NCBI GenBank assembly: GCA_035079385.1
Contig: JAVHKY010000008.1
Location: 3,084,001-3,148,000 of the forward strand
DNA: 64,000 nt
Reading direction: 5' to 3'
Source of the DNA: Aspidiotus rigidus
Lineage: Eukaryota; Arthropoda; Insecta; Hemiptera; Diaspididae
Shown here: piece by piece, positions 25,101 through 38,000 of the stretch
Numbering within the stretch: position 1 is the first letter of the stretch
How the letters are laid out: every line of letters starts with the position of its first letter
Translations under genes and position numbers: made by a program
The notes under the pieces: generated by a model
Database searches by the model: none
What the model saw: the letters and a program-made list of their open reading frames with translations, nothing else
What the model was told of the DNA's origin: nothing

Positions 25101-26350
25101 TGTGAGATCTAGGCGTATTTTAGGTTGAGGGAAGGTCCAAGGGGGGAAGGTTGTGTATATGGGTTGTAGGGGATGTGCTATGAACGGTTTGATTGTATCG
25201 TATAAATTGAATAAAAGCGTGAAAAATAAAATTATGAGTGCTCGCATATCAAAAAGGTTCGAATCTATTCACAATAATGATTTTATTTGGTATTTTCAAT
25301 AGGAAACGTTTACATGCCGGATGAAAAAAGTGCTAGAAGGTCACTCGTACGGCGTAGCCTACGTCGCTTGGTCTCCAGATGGAACGCATTTATTAGTTTG
25401 CGGACCAGAAGATTGTCCGGAACTTTTTATCTGGAACGTAGATTCTGATGAACCTCGTGTGAAAGTCACACATACTTCTGAGGATTCTCTAACTTCATGC
25501 GCATGGCACCGTAGCGGGCAGAAATTTGTTACTGGCGGTTTACGTGGACAATTCTATCAATGTGTGAGTACTTCAAGAAGTTGGTAAAACTCCACAATTT
25601 CAGAATTATCGTTGTATGTACTTCTACTCGAGATATTTTGTTTTAGGATTTAGAAGGTAATGTGTTAGATTCGTGGGAAGGGGTTCGCGTTAATGGATTA
25701 TGTTGCCGTTCTGATGGTAAAACTGTTTTGGCTGCTGATACTCACCATCGTATTCGTGCTTACAATTTTGATGATCTTTCCGACGTGAATGTGTGCGTAT
25801 AAGGTTAATTTATAAAAAATACCCACGTTATATTCTTTACTATAGATTTCTGTTTGTGTAGATTTCAGGAAGATCATCCGATAATGACGTTTTCTGTAAA
25901 TAAAGCTGATCGATTAGCACTTTTGAACGTTGCATCTCAGGGTGCAGTCCATTTATGGGATTTGGATGATAAATGTTTAATTCGTAAATTTCAAGGTGTT
26001 TGGCAAGGCCATTTTACTATTTATAGTTGCTTTGGTGGTGTCAATGAAGATTTTATCGCCAGTGGTAGTGAGAGTAAGTGACGAACAAAATTGTTCTTTC
26101 AAAATTATTATTCATTATTTCAAAGTGAATTTTGTTTTCAACAGATAGTTATGTTTATATATGGCATATGAAGCATGAAAAACCAATCTCCGTGCTAGAA
26201 GGTCACACCAGATGCGTTAACGCAGTCGCTTGGAATCCAGTTTATCCTCAGATGCTGGTGTCCGTATCCGATGACTGTACAATTCGTGTTTGGGGTCCTC
26301 CACGAGCTCCCAAATCGTCCACGAATTCAGCATCTTCTCCTTCTGGTTAG
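22136..26350 (+). CDS. Wdr26: WDR26 (GID7-type) LisH/CTLH/WD40 protein, 11 coding exons
   Basis: Exons: 22136-22323, 22415-22514, 22587-22646, 22800-22936, 23015-23149, 23226-23345, 23610-23748, 25303-25563, 25647-25792, 25862-26073, 26145-26350. All junctions are GT-AG, and the lengths join in frame to 567 codons plus TAG. The order is a low-complexity start; LisH at about 46-78 ('[13 protein letters not shown]', 'LMKESGC'); CTLH at about 80-145 ('[17 protein letters not shown]'); '[11 protein letters not shown]' near 200; then WD40 repeats from about 262 to 545 ('[14 protein letters not shown]', '[10 protein letters not shown]', 'QEDHPIM', '[14 protein letters not shown]', '[12 protein letters not shown]'). 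In animals WDR26 is a substrate-linking subunit of the CTLH/GID E3 ligase, nuclear and cytoplasmic. The frame is open upstream of the ATG back to a TAA near 22030 ('SSSDSEDGG', 'PPPRKRSR'), so the true start is probably an upstream exon spliced in at about 22040-22060. A donor-like gttagt overlaps the stop, so another 3' end is possible. Confidence 0.93.
23950..25247 (-). mobile_element. LINE fragment in WDR26 intron 7, antisense, with open RNase H ORF (24207-25247)
   Basis: A 346-codon open frame carries an RNase H-like domain at about residues 75-195 with all expected residues: 'LTDGS' (Asp79), 'STAELMAI' (Glu112), 'LTDSLSS' (Asp137), '[10 protein letters not shown]' (His180) and 'VDQAAKQA' (Asp190). 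A zinc knuckle follows at 287-303 ('CPHCQ', 'VEHFFSC'). Reverse transcriptase is absent, so it is 5' truncated. The 3'UTR runs to an A/T-rich tail near 23950 in + coordinates. It sits antisense to WDR26 between exon 7 and exon 8, only about 55 bp from the exon 8 acceptor. The frame is intact, which points to a younger insertion than its relative at 620-3899. Clear target duplications were not found. Confidence 0.85.
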
Positions 26351-29300
26351 TACTCCATGTTCAGAACAGACAGTATTAAGGTATTCTATGTTTTATTTTT
26401 TTTTTAATTGATGTGTCGATAATCGAGAATCCGATGGATTAACGTTGCACATGATATATAAATTATCGTTTTCACAGAAATCACTTCTTAATACGAAGTT
26501 CTATCTTACAAGAGGTCAAAGTGAATACTCAAAGTCATCTGTCCAATCAATCGTATAAGATTTATCTGAGGGTAATCTTAGAGTACTCATCTAAAGTTTA
26601 TTCGCTCAATTATTTCCTCGTGCAAATTTGCAATCTACGTTTCTTTTGTAGACAATTTTCAGGTCGTTGATTGCGCGTTCTTTTATACCATGATATGGAT
26701 TAATTCATTATTTTTCGAAAGAATTTGTGGTCAGTTTTGCTATTTTCTTCCTTCTTTATCATTATTTTCGTCTTATTTACACGTTTTACGAATAATTAGT
26801 AACTACGCCATTTTAAAATAATGATTTATTATTGTTATTACTTTAATATAATACTTATTACTTTCAAGTGTAATTTTCTCAATGTGTATTCGACGATTGA
26901 TACAGCATTGGAATGATTCCATTCGGTAACTTGAAGTGATCGGATACCGTTAGAAATTTACGTTCTTAAGAGCATTTGTGAAAAACTCAGATTATCTTCG
27001 TGAATTAATATTTCTTTCTCTTAGGCATCTATGCCGTCAATAGCGTAGCTTTCATTCATATCATGGGTGCATATCTGACGAACAAAAGAAAAGCTGAATA
27101 AATGACAATTAATCAACGTTATATTTTTCAATCGACAATATCTACGTCAGGAAATACAGATAAATACGTACATTGTGATTGTCATTCAACAATACGCAAC
27201 AAACGTTCAAGACAAAACGGTTAAAATTAAATTAGTGACTCCAGTTAAATAATAGTAGTTTATGAGGTAATCATGAGGTAGAAAAGGAAGTAACAAAATT
27301 ATGAAATAATATGCAAGGTATTAAAATTTTCGAATATAAATTTTATACATATCCAAGTAGTACAGAATAAACTTCAGTAATTGAAAAATTATAGTTGCTA
27401 TCCACTTTGAAATGAACATTTTTCTTCATCAGGACAGCGTTCAAATCCTCATATGTTCGAGAGAAATTCTAATTAAAGAAATTAATAAACTCTTCGAAAT
27501 ATTTCTGACGACAATCTGTACATTGTACAATGCATAGCTGCCATGAGTGCGCATAATCTCGTTATCGAAGTCACAGATTATCTTTACTTGTTCTACACCC
27601 CGCAGTTTTAACTAGAATAAGTTTTTATATTTGATACCAACGAAACATCACTAATGAACCAGAATGACCACTCAAGCACCTTTTTAGAGGGGAAAAAATG
27701 AAACAATGATTGCAATCAACAAAAAAGTATGACGACGAAAATTCTTTTGAATTTTATTTTTTTCCCAATATTTTTGATACCTACTTGATTCATACTTTCA
27801 CCCTTTCTTCCAAGTAATTCATGCATTTGATCGGATTTGAACTACACAGTGTCGAGAAATAACTCCACTACATATGGTGTAAAAGTCTTTACAGAAAAAC
27901 TGATAGCCTATGTCGAGTGATGGATATCTCATAACGTATGTTCCTTCAATAATTCGTGTAATTAAAAAAACATCGATCTTTTCTTGAATTTTCCTTTATA
28001 AATTCATTACTTGTTTTCTTATTTCCTTCGTCACTCTTCTTTTCGTAAATTAAACTATATCAAGTTATTATCTGTTCAACGGCTTATACAACATTTTTTT
28101 ATATTTTGTTTTTCGTTTCTTGTTGAATTCCGAATTTTCGAAGATTCAATTTGAAACACACTTTTTGTTGTTATTCACTTTCCACTACGTGTGGTAATTT
28201 CGTAGATGAAGAAATGAGAAATTTCAATTAAAAGAATAGATACTTTCTTCAGCATTGGGAACCATCATCACTGGGTCTTCAAGATATCGAACAGTTCGAA
28301 TATTTTTTTGTTTAAAGACACACGACGATTTTTCATATGTATTCGTCCAACCTTAAGTTTGGAAATTATATTTCGGTTGTACAGTCAAGCTCTCTAGATG
28401 CTTTACTTGGGTGAATTATCTGGTTTTCAAAATAAAGATTTAGACGTAATAATATTGAAAAGAGCACACAGTAATTTTTAACAATTTTACTGTAGCTAGG
28501 AAATATTTTTCTCATTATGTAACATCACGAGGAAAAATAATAACCAAGGCTACCCCGATTTTACGTTTGGAATAAATATTCTGGCATAACTTTATATCGT
28601 CAGTGTTGATCGATCGTCATATAAAAAACGATTTTTCTGACTTTTTATTTTTCATTTCTTTTGGAATCGCATCGATTTCAAATTGCTCTCGTCAATTTCT
28701 GTGAGGACATTCAACTTCCTTTTGTAAATGATTCATCGAGTTGTCTTCCTGGTTCAGGAGAGAGTAAGCTTGTACAAACCCTCGGAATTAAAATTTAATA
28801 ATTTCAAAATCACAAAACTAATGCATCACGTCAAATAAATACAGCACAAAAACATGAAAAAAGTCTACAGCTAGTGGTTCGATATTTTATAAGAAAATAA
28901 TGAAAAAATATGAATAAGTCGTGCATATCATAAACGTGATGAAAAAATATTACGTACATTATTCCAAAAATTTGTTCGCGATAAAATCATTTTCGTGATG
29001 ATCGGAACGGCCATATGTAATTCTATGTCACAACAGGATATTACAAATTCAAGTTTGATATTAATCGTGATCACTGTTTGTCATATCATCGGGGAAATTT
29101 TCTTCAACCATATATAGGTAACCGAACGAAGAGAATCCAATAGCCTCTTCAATCAATTTTATTAGAATTTATTTAAATACAATCATCCCGATTCCCATCA
29201 AAGGATAGATCACGATTTTTTCAATCTTAAATATCGGGTAATCGCAAAATAAGTATAATAGGTAATTTAAAACATTTAGTTGACTGAACAAGTTAGACAG

Positions 29301-31090
29301 CCGTGCTGAATTCAAAACCTCGAGCTGGTTATTTTGTCCAGTACCTTAGTAAAAATTTACGAAATTGTTATAAGGCAGAAGATAAGACCCGGATAAAGCT
29401 TTCCGTAATCTTGGAAAATTTGAAATTTTCCATTACGAATTTCTTGCTACATAAATTTTCGTCAGCTAGATCATTTTCTATCAATTTTTAATGCTAATAA
29501 AATTCTAAATGTAGACGTATTGCATAACATTTTATTAACAAAATGGATATTTCCCGAGTTGTTTTACATAAAAAAAATACAATCATGTCGGTCTAGAAGT
29601 AAATTTGGGGTCATCAAAGAATAAATTTTCGATAAAGAGAGTGAATTTCGAGAGGGAGTTTTATTTTAAAAATTATGCACTGTTTTGAAGAAATATTGTT
29701 TCGAATTAATGCAACAGGAAATGAGCTTTAGGTAGATTTAAATACGTAATCATAATCTCCAAAAGAAAACAATACGACGCAAAATTTGAAAGTTGAAGTA
29801 AATTTAGCTCCAGATGAGAATGGTCTTCATTACATTGCTGCAAAATACAGACATAGATCATGATCATCTCACATTACAAAGAAAAAATTTTGATTCATTA
29901 TTCGAGTCCAACGTATGTATCATTAGCTTGAAGACTCCATCGATTGGTCGAAGTTTTGTGAAATATTATCTCATCACCATATTAACGATAACATTTATAA
30001 GCAAAATTTTCAATTTTCGCAATACAGCGAGACCAACACGACCGAAAAGGTATGTACCTTTCTTTCCTAAAAACCGAGACATACCAACATAAATTTTCAA
30101 ATAAAGGGGTGGAGCCGTTTGAGAGAGAATAAAATTAACGAAAATTTTCAACAATATGTAAAAACGCAAAAGAAAGCTCGGACAAATTAAATGCGATCGC
30201 GAAAAATTCTGCTTACGCTTATACAACCGATCAATACGGGATCGGAGATTAAGCTGATATATAAGAATTCAGCGCTATAGAATAATAGGAGGCCGAGTAG
30301 GCTAATAAGCTCCAAAACTATGACATCGTGTACAGAATTAACTTTTGATTTAAATTTCAACGATGAATCAAATGCAGATCTGGAAAAACGCGTAGCAAAA
30401 TAATAACTAATAACATTAAAACGTAATAAGTATGTAACGTAAATAATAAACTCAACGAAAGCATGATAACTTCTTAATTTGACGCATTATAGAACACATA
30501 ATTATAAAAAGTTTTTCCATATTTTTGTATGTTACACATATTATGCACTCGTTGTAGGTAATTTCAACAAAAATGCCAATAATATCACTTGAAAAAGCGG
30601 CAAATATGTGTTGTATAAGTGTTCGTCAGTCTTATCACTCTAATGATCACAGTTTGAAAATATATATGGTACGTAGAATATACAAACGTACCTACTTATT
30701 TAAAACAAGCCAATTTCGCAGGCGAGAAGTTTTCATCGTATCCGCAGGGAAGAAACGAGGCAACTAAATACACTAGACAGCCTAAATTGTCATGCTCGTA
30801 AATAAATTAATCTACTCTAAACTGACGAAGGTTTGTGCATGGCATAGTCCTACTTCGAGTTTTTCTTTTTTTCGATCATTAGATGGAATCGAATGAAGAA
30901 GATTAGTATTTTCCTGGTCAATTCTCAATACATGAAGGTATCTTCAGAGGATTTACCATCATAGCCATAACAGATCCTTCAATCAGTTCGAATCATCTAC
31001 GCTGCGACAAGAAATTTTGTACGGCGAGAAAATGAAAAAGGAACTCATCATCGTGTATAGGTATCCGACGTTATAAGGGGGCTTAATTCC
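26351..31090. other. Intergenic, no gene seen
   Basis: AT-rich single-copy-looking sequence after the WDR26 stop. The first few hundred bases may be its 3'UTR; AATAAA-like words occur but no poly(A) site can be fixed. ORFs are short and without splice or family support. Confidence 0.5.
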
Positions 31091-31094
31091 GGCA

Positions 31095-31403
31095 TCAGTC
31101 ATCGCGATTTTGCGAAGCAGCACAATTTGGTCCCATGGTCTTCCTCGAACTTGATCGAACAAAGTTTCTCGTCTCCATTTGCAGAGCAGTCAATTTATTC
31201 TGTAGCTGTTGATTGTGATGCAACAGCACCATCGTTTTTAGTGTGATATCCAGTAATAATTCATTCCGGTCGACTGAAGAATTTTTGGTCGCGGCTGATA
31301 CGTTTTTCAAGTTCGAAGAATCTTCTCTAGAAGTTGAAAGATATCCTTCACCAATGAAAGTCGTATCGTTTTCGATCGATTTTCCCAACAACTCTGCATG
31401 GAA
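31095..31403 (-). CDS. Last exon of an unrecognised gene, coiled-coil C-terminus
   Basis: Read on the - strand, a pyrimidine-rich 'tatattttcatattttag' acceptor lies right before TTC CAT GCA GAG. The frame is closed by the TAG inside the acceptor and open for 102 codons after it, to a TGA at 31095-31097. The peptide starts 'FHAELLGKSIENDTT', then runs through a Ser/Asn-rich linker into a Leu-rich helix ('ELLLDITLKTMVLLHHNQQ', 'LQNKLTALQMETRNFV') that looks like a coiled coil. I do not recognise the family. The 5' exons must lie at higher coordinates. The start exon at 49870-50023 is on the same strand and could belong to it, but it ends in phase 1, so at least one exon between would be needed. 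Confidence 0.5.
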   Translation of the reverse strand, partial: FHAELLGKSIENDTTFIGEGYLSTSREDSSNLKNVSAATKNSSVDRNELLLDITLKTMVLLHHNQQLQNKLTALQMETRNFVRSSSRKTMGPNCAASQNRDD

Positions 31404-31741
31404 CTAAAATATGAAAATATAAAAAATGTTTCATTAGTAAGCCGTCCTTAGTAAGCCTAGGTTGATGACATGAGCTTAGAAATCAGACTTTGATCTTGGA
31501 TTTTTAGATAATAATTTCATGCCTCACTTGCTGATCATAAATCCGAAAGATTAAATATACGGTACGTCCGCAATGGATGAGGGTGAAAAATGAGAGGAGT
31601 GAGAGTGACTGAATCTTTGCATTACCTGCAGTAAACTATTGTGCCTATTTTCTGATATAGGTACTCACTCCTTTCCCTCCTCATTAGTCTTTCCTCAATA
31701 ACTGATAGAACAAGATAGAAAATTGCCATCAAGTACCAGGA

Positions 31742-31867
31742 GCCGTACAAAGTAGAATAGACTTATCAGCACATCAACGATCAGCAAAAAAGGTATCTTT
31801 GCTTTAGTTGGAGGATCTCTTTTCCGCAGATCGTAAATATGCAGATACGTCCATTCTATTTAGTACG
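31742..31867. mobile_element. Palindromic MITE A, 126 bp
   Basis: Ends 'gccgtacaaagtagaataga' and the complement of 'tccattctatttagtacg' are inverted. The interior ('gatcagcaaaaaag' / 'ctcttttccgcagatc') continues the stem, so nearly the whole element is one hairpin. Direct homologue of the element at 32022-32162. Confidence 0.75.
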
Positions 31868-31896
31868 ATAGAGAATGATATAAGGTGCTAGAGGAT

Positions 31897-32020
31897 TTAG
31901 GTATCATAAAATGGACCACCATTTTGATTGCAAAAAAAGTAAACAATAATTACGTTATTTTGCCCGAACGCTTCTTCCCTTTACGCAATCAAAATGGCGA
32001 TCTTTTATACTCACACCTAA
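31897..32020. mobile_element. Palindromic MITE B, 124 bp
   Basis: Arms 'ttaggtatcataaaatgg' plus 'ccattttgattgc' on the left, and 'gcaatcaaaatgg' to 'cacctaa' on the right, about 35 bp each. A different family from the two hairpins on either side of it. Confidence 0.65.
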
Positions 32021-32021
32021 T

Positions 32022-32162
32022 CTGCCATACAAAATAGAATTGACGTATCTGCATATTGACGATCAGCAAAAAAGGGTATTTTTTCTAGTGTTGAACCCTC
32101 GAAGGATCTCTTTTCTGCAGATTGTAAGTATGCAGATACGTCCATTCTACTTTGTACGGCAG
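32022..32162. mobile_element. Palindromic MITE C, same family as A, 141 bp
   Basis: Ends 'ctgccatacaaaatagaatt' and the complement of 'ccattctactttgtacggca'. It repeats the internal word 'gacgatcagcaaaaaag' of element A in the same orientation and is also foldback along its length. The stretch 32163-32340 contains further inverted words ('cgaacgtgcagtg', 'ctgcacgttcg') but no clear boundary. Confidence 0.75.
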
Positions 32163-33889
32163 TAATACATCCCCATACCGCCTACCGTGCAAAATGCAAA
32201 AATATTGTTCGACGAACGTGCAGTGTCTACGATTAGGGAAAATAGTCCTACATCACTCGTCTTTTAACAACCTTTTTGCGGAATTCAATACCTGCACGTT
32301 CGTCAAACATTATTTGTACGGCAGGGTATGGTCCCATAAAATTGCGTCACTTCGATAAGATAACAAGATACGTACTTTGGCCATTTTACGAAGACGTTCT
32401 TCTTTACTATTTCTTTTTCTGCGCAATAACCAACTACGATAAACTCTACCTGAAAAATAAAAATGCATTTGAGTTAAATAATATTTACCTAACTTCCTGT
32501 GATTTCGTGTACACGTGCGAAGATTTTGAAATGAATCGCGAGGAGAAGAAATTAAAATTGCTTAGGTATCAATCACGTATCAATCAATCAATAAGTAGTT
32601 TGTGGAAGGGTCCCGCCTGTTCAAGTCCTTATCCTGTTGACTACCTAGGTACCAATCTCGAAACAAGTATTCTTTTTCAATGGGAATGGCTACAATATTC
32701 CAAAGATGCAATAAGTACCGTAATGTTTTCTGGCAGACAAACTCGAGGGTCAAGTAATATTTATTACAAATTTTTATACATAACGTCGATTATAGATTTG
32801 TCGTTCAAAATTTCATTCAAGCTAAGTTATTTCAGGGAAAGCTATTCTCCTCCTGCCATTGAACCATATCGCCTGTCGATTCGGAGTCTATTCTGAGTTG
32901 TATACTTTATACAGCAGTATTAGGAACATTTCGACTTTGGTTGCGTTCTATTTTTTCTGATTCCTGAACTCCTGACTTCAGTCACTTTTCATCAGTAATT
33001 TTAGACTCGGTAATCCGTAGTATGAAATGAGTTAGATTGTTTGTTGACATATTTTTAATGGGATCGTCACCAGTACCTAACGCAAGTATTTTAAAAATAA
33101 TGAGAAAGTTGACAGAAGTTGTAGATGTATCACCTGTACAACAGCAGAATAACCATGCATAAATTCGAAATATGTATGGCTAAATTTGATTTATTCAAAG
33201 TGACATAGGAACATGAAGCACATTTTTTTCGATCGCAACCTTTTAGTTCATCAATTTTACGATGAAACTAATACTATCTTGGACAGTATATGAGGCTAGA
33301 CTAGAAAGAATAAAAATCACACGATGAAAAGAAACAAGTCCGAGGAACATCAAGACAGGACAAGCCGGTACAACAGTCTGCCATACCAAGTTAAATTAAC
33401 GTATAATTATGTATATAAGCAACAATCACGGAAAAGTGTCAGAACAAGTTGTAAAAATGTGTTTCGGAGAAAATTAGATCACTGTGAGTATTCTGCAATA
33501 TCAGTTTTCAATGTAGAATTCAATAATTGAACCTAATAATTTCCTCCAACGTGTTCTCAAATCTCAGATACGGCACATCACGATACATAATACGTCAGAA
33601 AATTGACTTATATGTGTTCAATTGTGATAGTAGTGGTTTGTGATTACAAAGCTTCATTACTAACACACTTACAACAAATTTCGTGGAGGACTTCGTCTCG
33701 GTGATTGTTGTTTTTGCATATACACACGTTAATTTACCTTTGTACGGCAGCAGAGATATCGCGTGCCAAACACAATCAATATTGATACCGGACAACGAAA
33801 AATTCCAAGTCCCGTCACTTCTCCGGTGCTGTTGTGATTGCCTCGTGACATACCTACGATTGTGACTAACGTTGACGAGGCTAAAAATG

Positions 33890-34153
33890 TGGCTCAACGC
33901 GACAAAACCCACCAGTCTGTCCAAACGGTTTATCACGTTCACGTAACATGTGTTTAAAGCTAAAAATCGTGATATCTAGCGTTTAAGCACGGTTTGAGCG
34001 AACGGATTCTCATGAAATTTAGACATTCTAAAACGTCTAAATTTCACGAAAATCCGTTCACTCAAACGCTAGATATCACGATTTTTAATTTTTAACACAT
34101 GTCACGTGATAAACCGCTCGGACAGACTGGTGGGTTTTGTCGCGTTGGGCCAC
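33890..34153. mobile_element. Foldback element, 264 bp
   Basis: The outer arms read 'tggctcaacgcgacaaaacc' on the left and the complement of 'ggttttgtcgcgttgggcca' on the right. The pairing continues inward through 'aaaatcgtgatatctagcgt' and 'tgaaatttagac', leaving only a few unpaired bases near 34030. No ORF. It abuts the H1 hairpin at 34154. Confidence 0.8.
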
Positions 34154-34239
34154 AAATGAGGAGGGTTCTGGCAGAAGGGCGTCCGTCCCATAAGAAATAT
34201 ATTGTGCGAACGCCCTTTTGCCAGATATGTCCTCAAATG
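34154..34239. mobile_element. Short hairpin element, family H1, second copy
   Basis: Arms 'tgaggagggttctggcagaa' and complement 'ttttgccagatatgtcctca' with a shared loop word. Its reverse complement aligns along its whole length with 18990-19076, loop included, so the two are copies of one small element and not independent hairpins. Confidence 0.7.
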
Positions 34240-34551
34240 TTGAACCTCGCGAACTGTGAAGTCCCACAGATTACCCCCACGACTTGAATTCAACTCACCC
34301 CAAAAATACCTTTTAGATATGGTTCCTATAAAATTCTCGCAATTTTGACATCGATTGCACTGTAAAATTGATTCGCAATCGATGTCGATTTTCAATTGAC
34401 ATTGAAGGCTTCAACTCAATTTTAACGTCATCAACGATAAGAGCGCTTCAGCCATACAAAAAATAATGACGTATTATCAACATTAACAATTGGGAAAATA
34501 GGATCTTTGGCTCAATAAGTTTGTCAGCGTGTGCACGTATGAATCAAATAA

Positions 34552-34660
34552 GACCGTCGATGAGAAAAGGGAACTCAAGAGAATCCGTCGTTGGGTTTAT
34601 TCCGTAGAGAAAGGGTGTTCTTGCCAGTGGGCAATGAGTTCCCTTTTCTCATCGACGGTC
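34552..34660. mobile_element. Hairpin element, family H2, copy 1
   Basis: Perfect inverted ends, 'gaccgtcgatgagaaaaggg' against the complement of 'cccttttctcatcgacggtc', 26 bp in all. The centre is unpaired. Related to 58723-58850. Confidence 0.75.
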
Positions 34661-35099
34661 ACAAATCAGTCTCGTACTTTACTAGCGACATGCGTCACTC
34701 AACAAGTTTCCAAGAAAACTGACATTGTCATCCTGGAACTGACTTGATTATTAAATTGTTTATCGAATGTAGTTTCGTCAATGTTCCAAATTTCATCTTC
34801 ATCCTGCTATTTTTTCAAAGAAGTAAGATTCGGAAGTAGCCTACCTCAACAGGATCCAAAAAGTGGGCCCAGGCTACAGCTACGTCAGTTATTTTTTGTA
34901 CGGAAGTAGCGGTTGATTTCGAGTGGATTTCCGATTATTTTTGGTCGATTTTCAGTCGAAAGTAGGAAAAACTCGGTTATTCAGGGGTTGATCTTCAGTT
35001 TCTTATTGATCAAATTTATAATTCGATTTGAGTTGGATCGACGTCGACAAGCCTCTGTCTCCTTCTCTTCATATCAAAATGTCCGGCCTACATGAACTT

Positions 35100-38000
35100 T
35101 CATTCTGGTTCTCAAGTCTTAGGCCTAGACGTCCCAGATTATTTTTGAATATGTGTCTCCACAATATTTTTTGGTATTTGTTCCTTCGCTAATCATTAAT
35201 TTTGGTTCCCTAGTGCAGCCAAGAAACATCTAGACGTAGGTACCTACCGGTATACTATAAATGAGTCATACTTCATAAAGATATTTTCAGGTATTTTTCG
35301 ATCAGAGAAATTTGACGAATCTTGAAGCTATACACCTTCTCGTTTTATCCAAGAAATACCAGCATTTTTTTGGCATGAATTACGTGAAACCAGCCCGCGC
35401 TATTTGATAATAACCTCGATAAAAATCGCGTGTGTTCGATTTTCAGTTACAATATTTACGTTTCACACGTTGACTACAAAATTTTCATAAATTTGTACAA
35501 CATAACATTTATGATGCCGCGCGCGATATCTCGATGTAGGCTAGAAGTCACGTGTTTTTCTCGTTCATGTTTATATCCGTATTACGAGATACAGTGAACG
35601 AGAAATCGGCCATGCCCCTCAGAAGGCAACTCGAGCAGTTCATTTCGCGTGAAGTTCATCCACGATCCACGTGTTTGTACGAAATTAATGCTGATTTAAA
35701 GAGAAAGAGGGAGAGGGGAAAAAAAAACACCAACAGAATACTCGCTACAAGTTGACTTGCTGCACCGCATCGTTGCGGTTAGTCGATCATTCATCCGGGA
35801 TATCGGAACGGTTCATTTTTAACCAACGGTGTGGGGTCAAAGTATGATTCTATCTACAGCTCGTTTCCTCATACTCGAGTCTCGCTAAAGTGTAAAAATA
35901 CGAGAGGTATTTTATAGCAAATTTTTTTAAAAAAGTTCTCTCTTCTGGACTTGTACAGAGTACGCTGAAATTGAAAACCCATCAAAACCCAAAATGCTAC
36001 TTGCAATGATTGTTTGGCGATTTGGAACCTCACAGATTATACAAACAAAAGCAAAAAGAAAGAACAATTTGTTTTATATAACATAAAGTCGAATAAGACT
36101 GAGGAAAAATTCTAATTTTCGCAGTGCTTCCAAGGTAGAGCAGTAGTTTATTACTGAAAAATTTCAGAGATAAATTTACTAATCAAAATTTAGATTAAAC
36201 ATTTCAAAATACTTGGTGAAATACGTACCCTTTCAGAAAATATTTTTAAATTCACTTCCTGGCTAAGAAAACGTCATTATTTCAACCATTTTCCCCTTTC
36301 ATACGTAGCTTGAAAGTCAAAACTTTTCAAAAAAGTAAAATTCAAATTTCTTCACCGAGAGAAATGTTCGGTAACCTACACCAAACTTTTGGGACAAGAG
36401 AATCGGTTCGCAAATGGTTCTCTATAAGAAACTAATCGTTAGGAAACCATTTGCAAACCGAACATTTCTTACAATGTACAAGTGAAAAATACAAGCCATA
36501 TTTCATATCTCCGTAGTCAGGGATTTCAGCGTTATGACACAACTAGCACTAAGATACCGTATTTTTACAACGACAAACCAGCCCGGCCTTCCTCCCTCAC
36601 GCTAATACCCATTATACATTCCTCAGGGTAACGTGTACTAACATTTGCTTTGGTAGCTCAAGGTCAATCAGGAGCAGGGGTGCGATGTTAGGTTGAGATA
36701 ATTTAGCTCATCGAAGAGGGAGGGAGAAAATCACAAGCTGATTCTCTATCTCTCCCCGTCACAGATCTCTCTAATAATTGTCCAGCCCATGACGTCTTCA
36801 GAGTATCCCTGACATCCGGGGTGTTGTTCTCGCCACCGCTAGTACCCACCCGAGATATTTTCATGTATCACATACTAATAATTTTCCAGCCTATGATGTC
36901 ATCAGGATAGTCCCTCACGCCCGGGAGGTTGTGTCTGTGTGTATGCTACAGTTTACAGGCCGATATTTTACAAATCCTCTTACACATAAATATCAAGATA
37001 ATATTTTCTTTCAACTTTAGCTCTATTCAGGTGGTTTTCATCTCCTCTGCGCCTCTAAAAACTTGACAGAATCAAATATTTTTCCGGATTCAACCATCAA
37101 AATTCCACAGTCATATTTCAGCAATTCACATTCGAGAATTTCTTTTATGCTGACTTTTCAATTTAGTTCCGACAGGAGCATCATAATTCTTTTGTCTTTT
37201 TAAATGTCTCTTAAAAATTCAGAGCACAGCCCTTCAACCATAATTAGATCTCTTGGACCTGCGGAAGGAGACTAATTCTTGAAGCTCAGAGATCTCAGTG
37301 AGTTAGCCACAGACGAGAGGTGCCTTAGGACCTAAACGCACTAAAGTTGAAAAATTTTCACCGACCAGGCTCAAAAATTGCACTTGTTCAGTTGCAGGTT
37401 TGTTACGTGCCTCCGACGTCGTATTCCAAAACTCAACAGAGGTCATGATAATGTACAAAGCGTAAAACGTGTACTTCAAGGAGATCTAAGTTTCTTACGC
37501 GTTAGACTGTAATTAAGCCGATCATCTTACATATTGTAATCGTAATAATCTGACTAAGGAATATACCACGAAATTAAATTACGCTAACGTAATCTGAAAC
37601 TAAGATGATTATGCTCGGTGAGCGCTCGATAATCAGCATCTCGAATAAAGAATTTGAGTAGATTAGACGACAACAATACGTTGTATGCGAGAAAATCACT
37701 TTCACGACACGTGTAACACGAAGGAATGAGAAATTCGAGTTAATTTTTCTCTTCTAAAAAAGCAGTATAAATTAGTCACTTGAGCGATAATTTTCTGAGC
37801 AATCGACCTTCGTTGACCTAAATAAAGAAAAGTGTGACTGGCAGGGCGGTACAGGCGGATGATCGACGATTGCGCAATTTTTTCGTGCAAAATTTGACGA
37901 ATAATCCTTCCCGCTATAGCGATATTCACCCCGAAAGCTTCGAACAAATTTTACGAACCCTAAAAGTTCGCAGTGCAATAACTCAAAACTATGCCATGTA

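Noticed and set aside
33595..33942. 115-codon - strand ORF
   Set aside because: Extends into the foldback element at 33890 and lacks any conserved motif.
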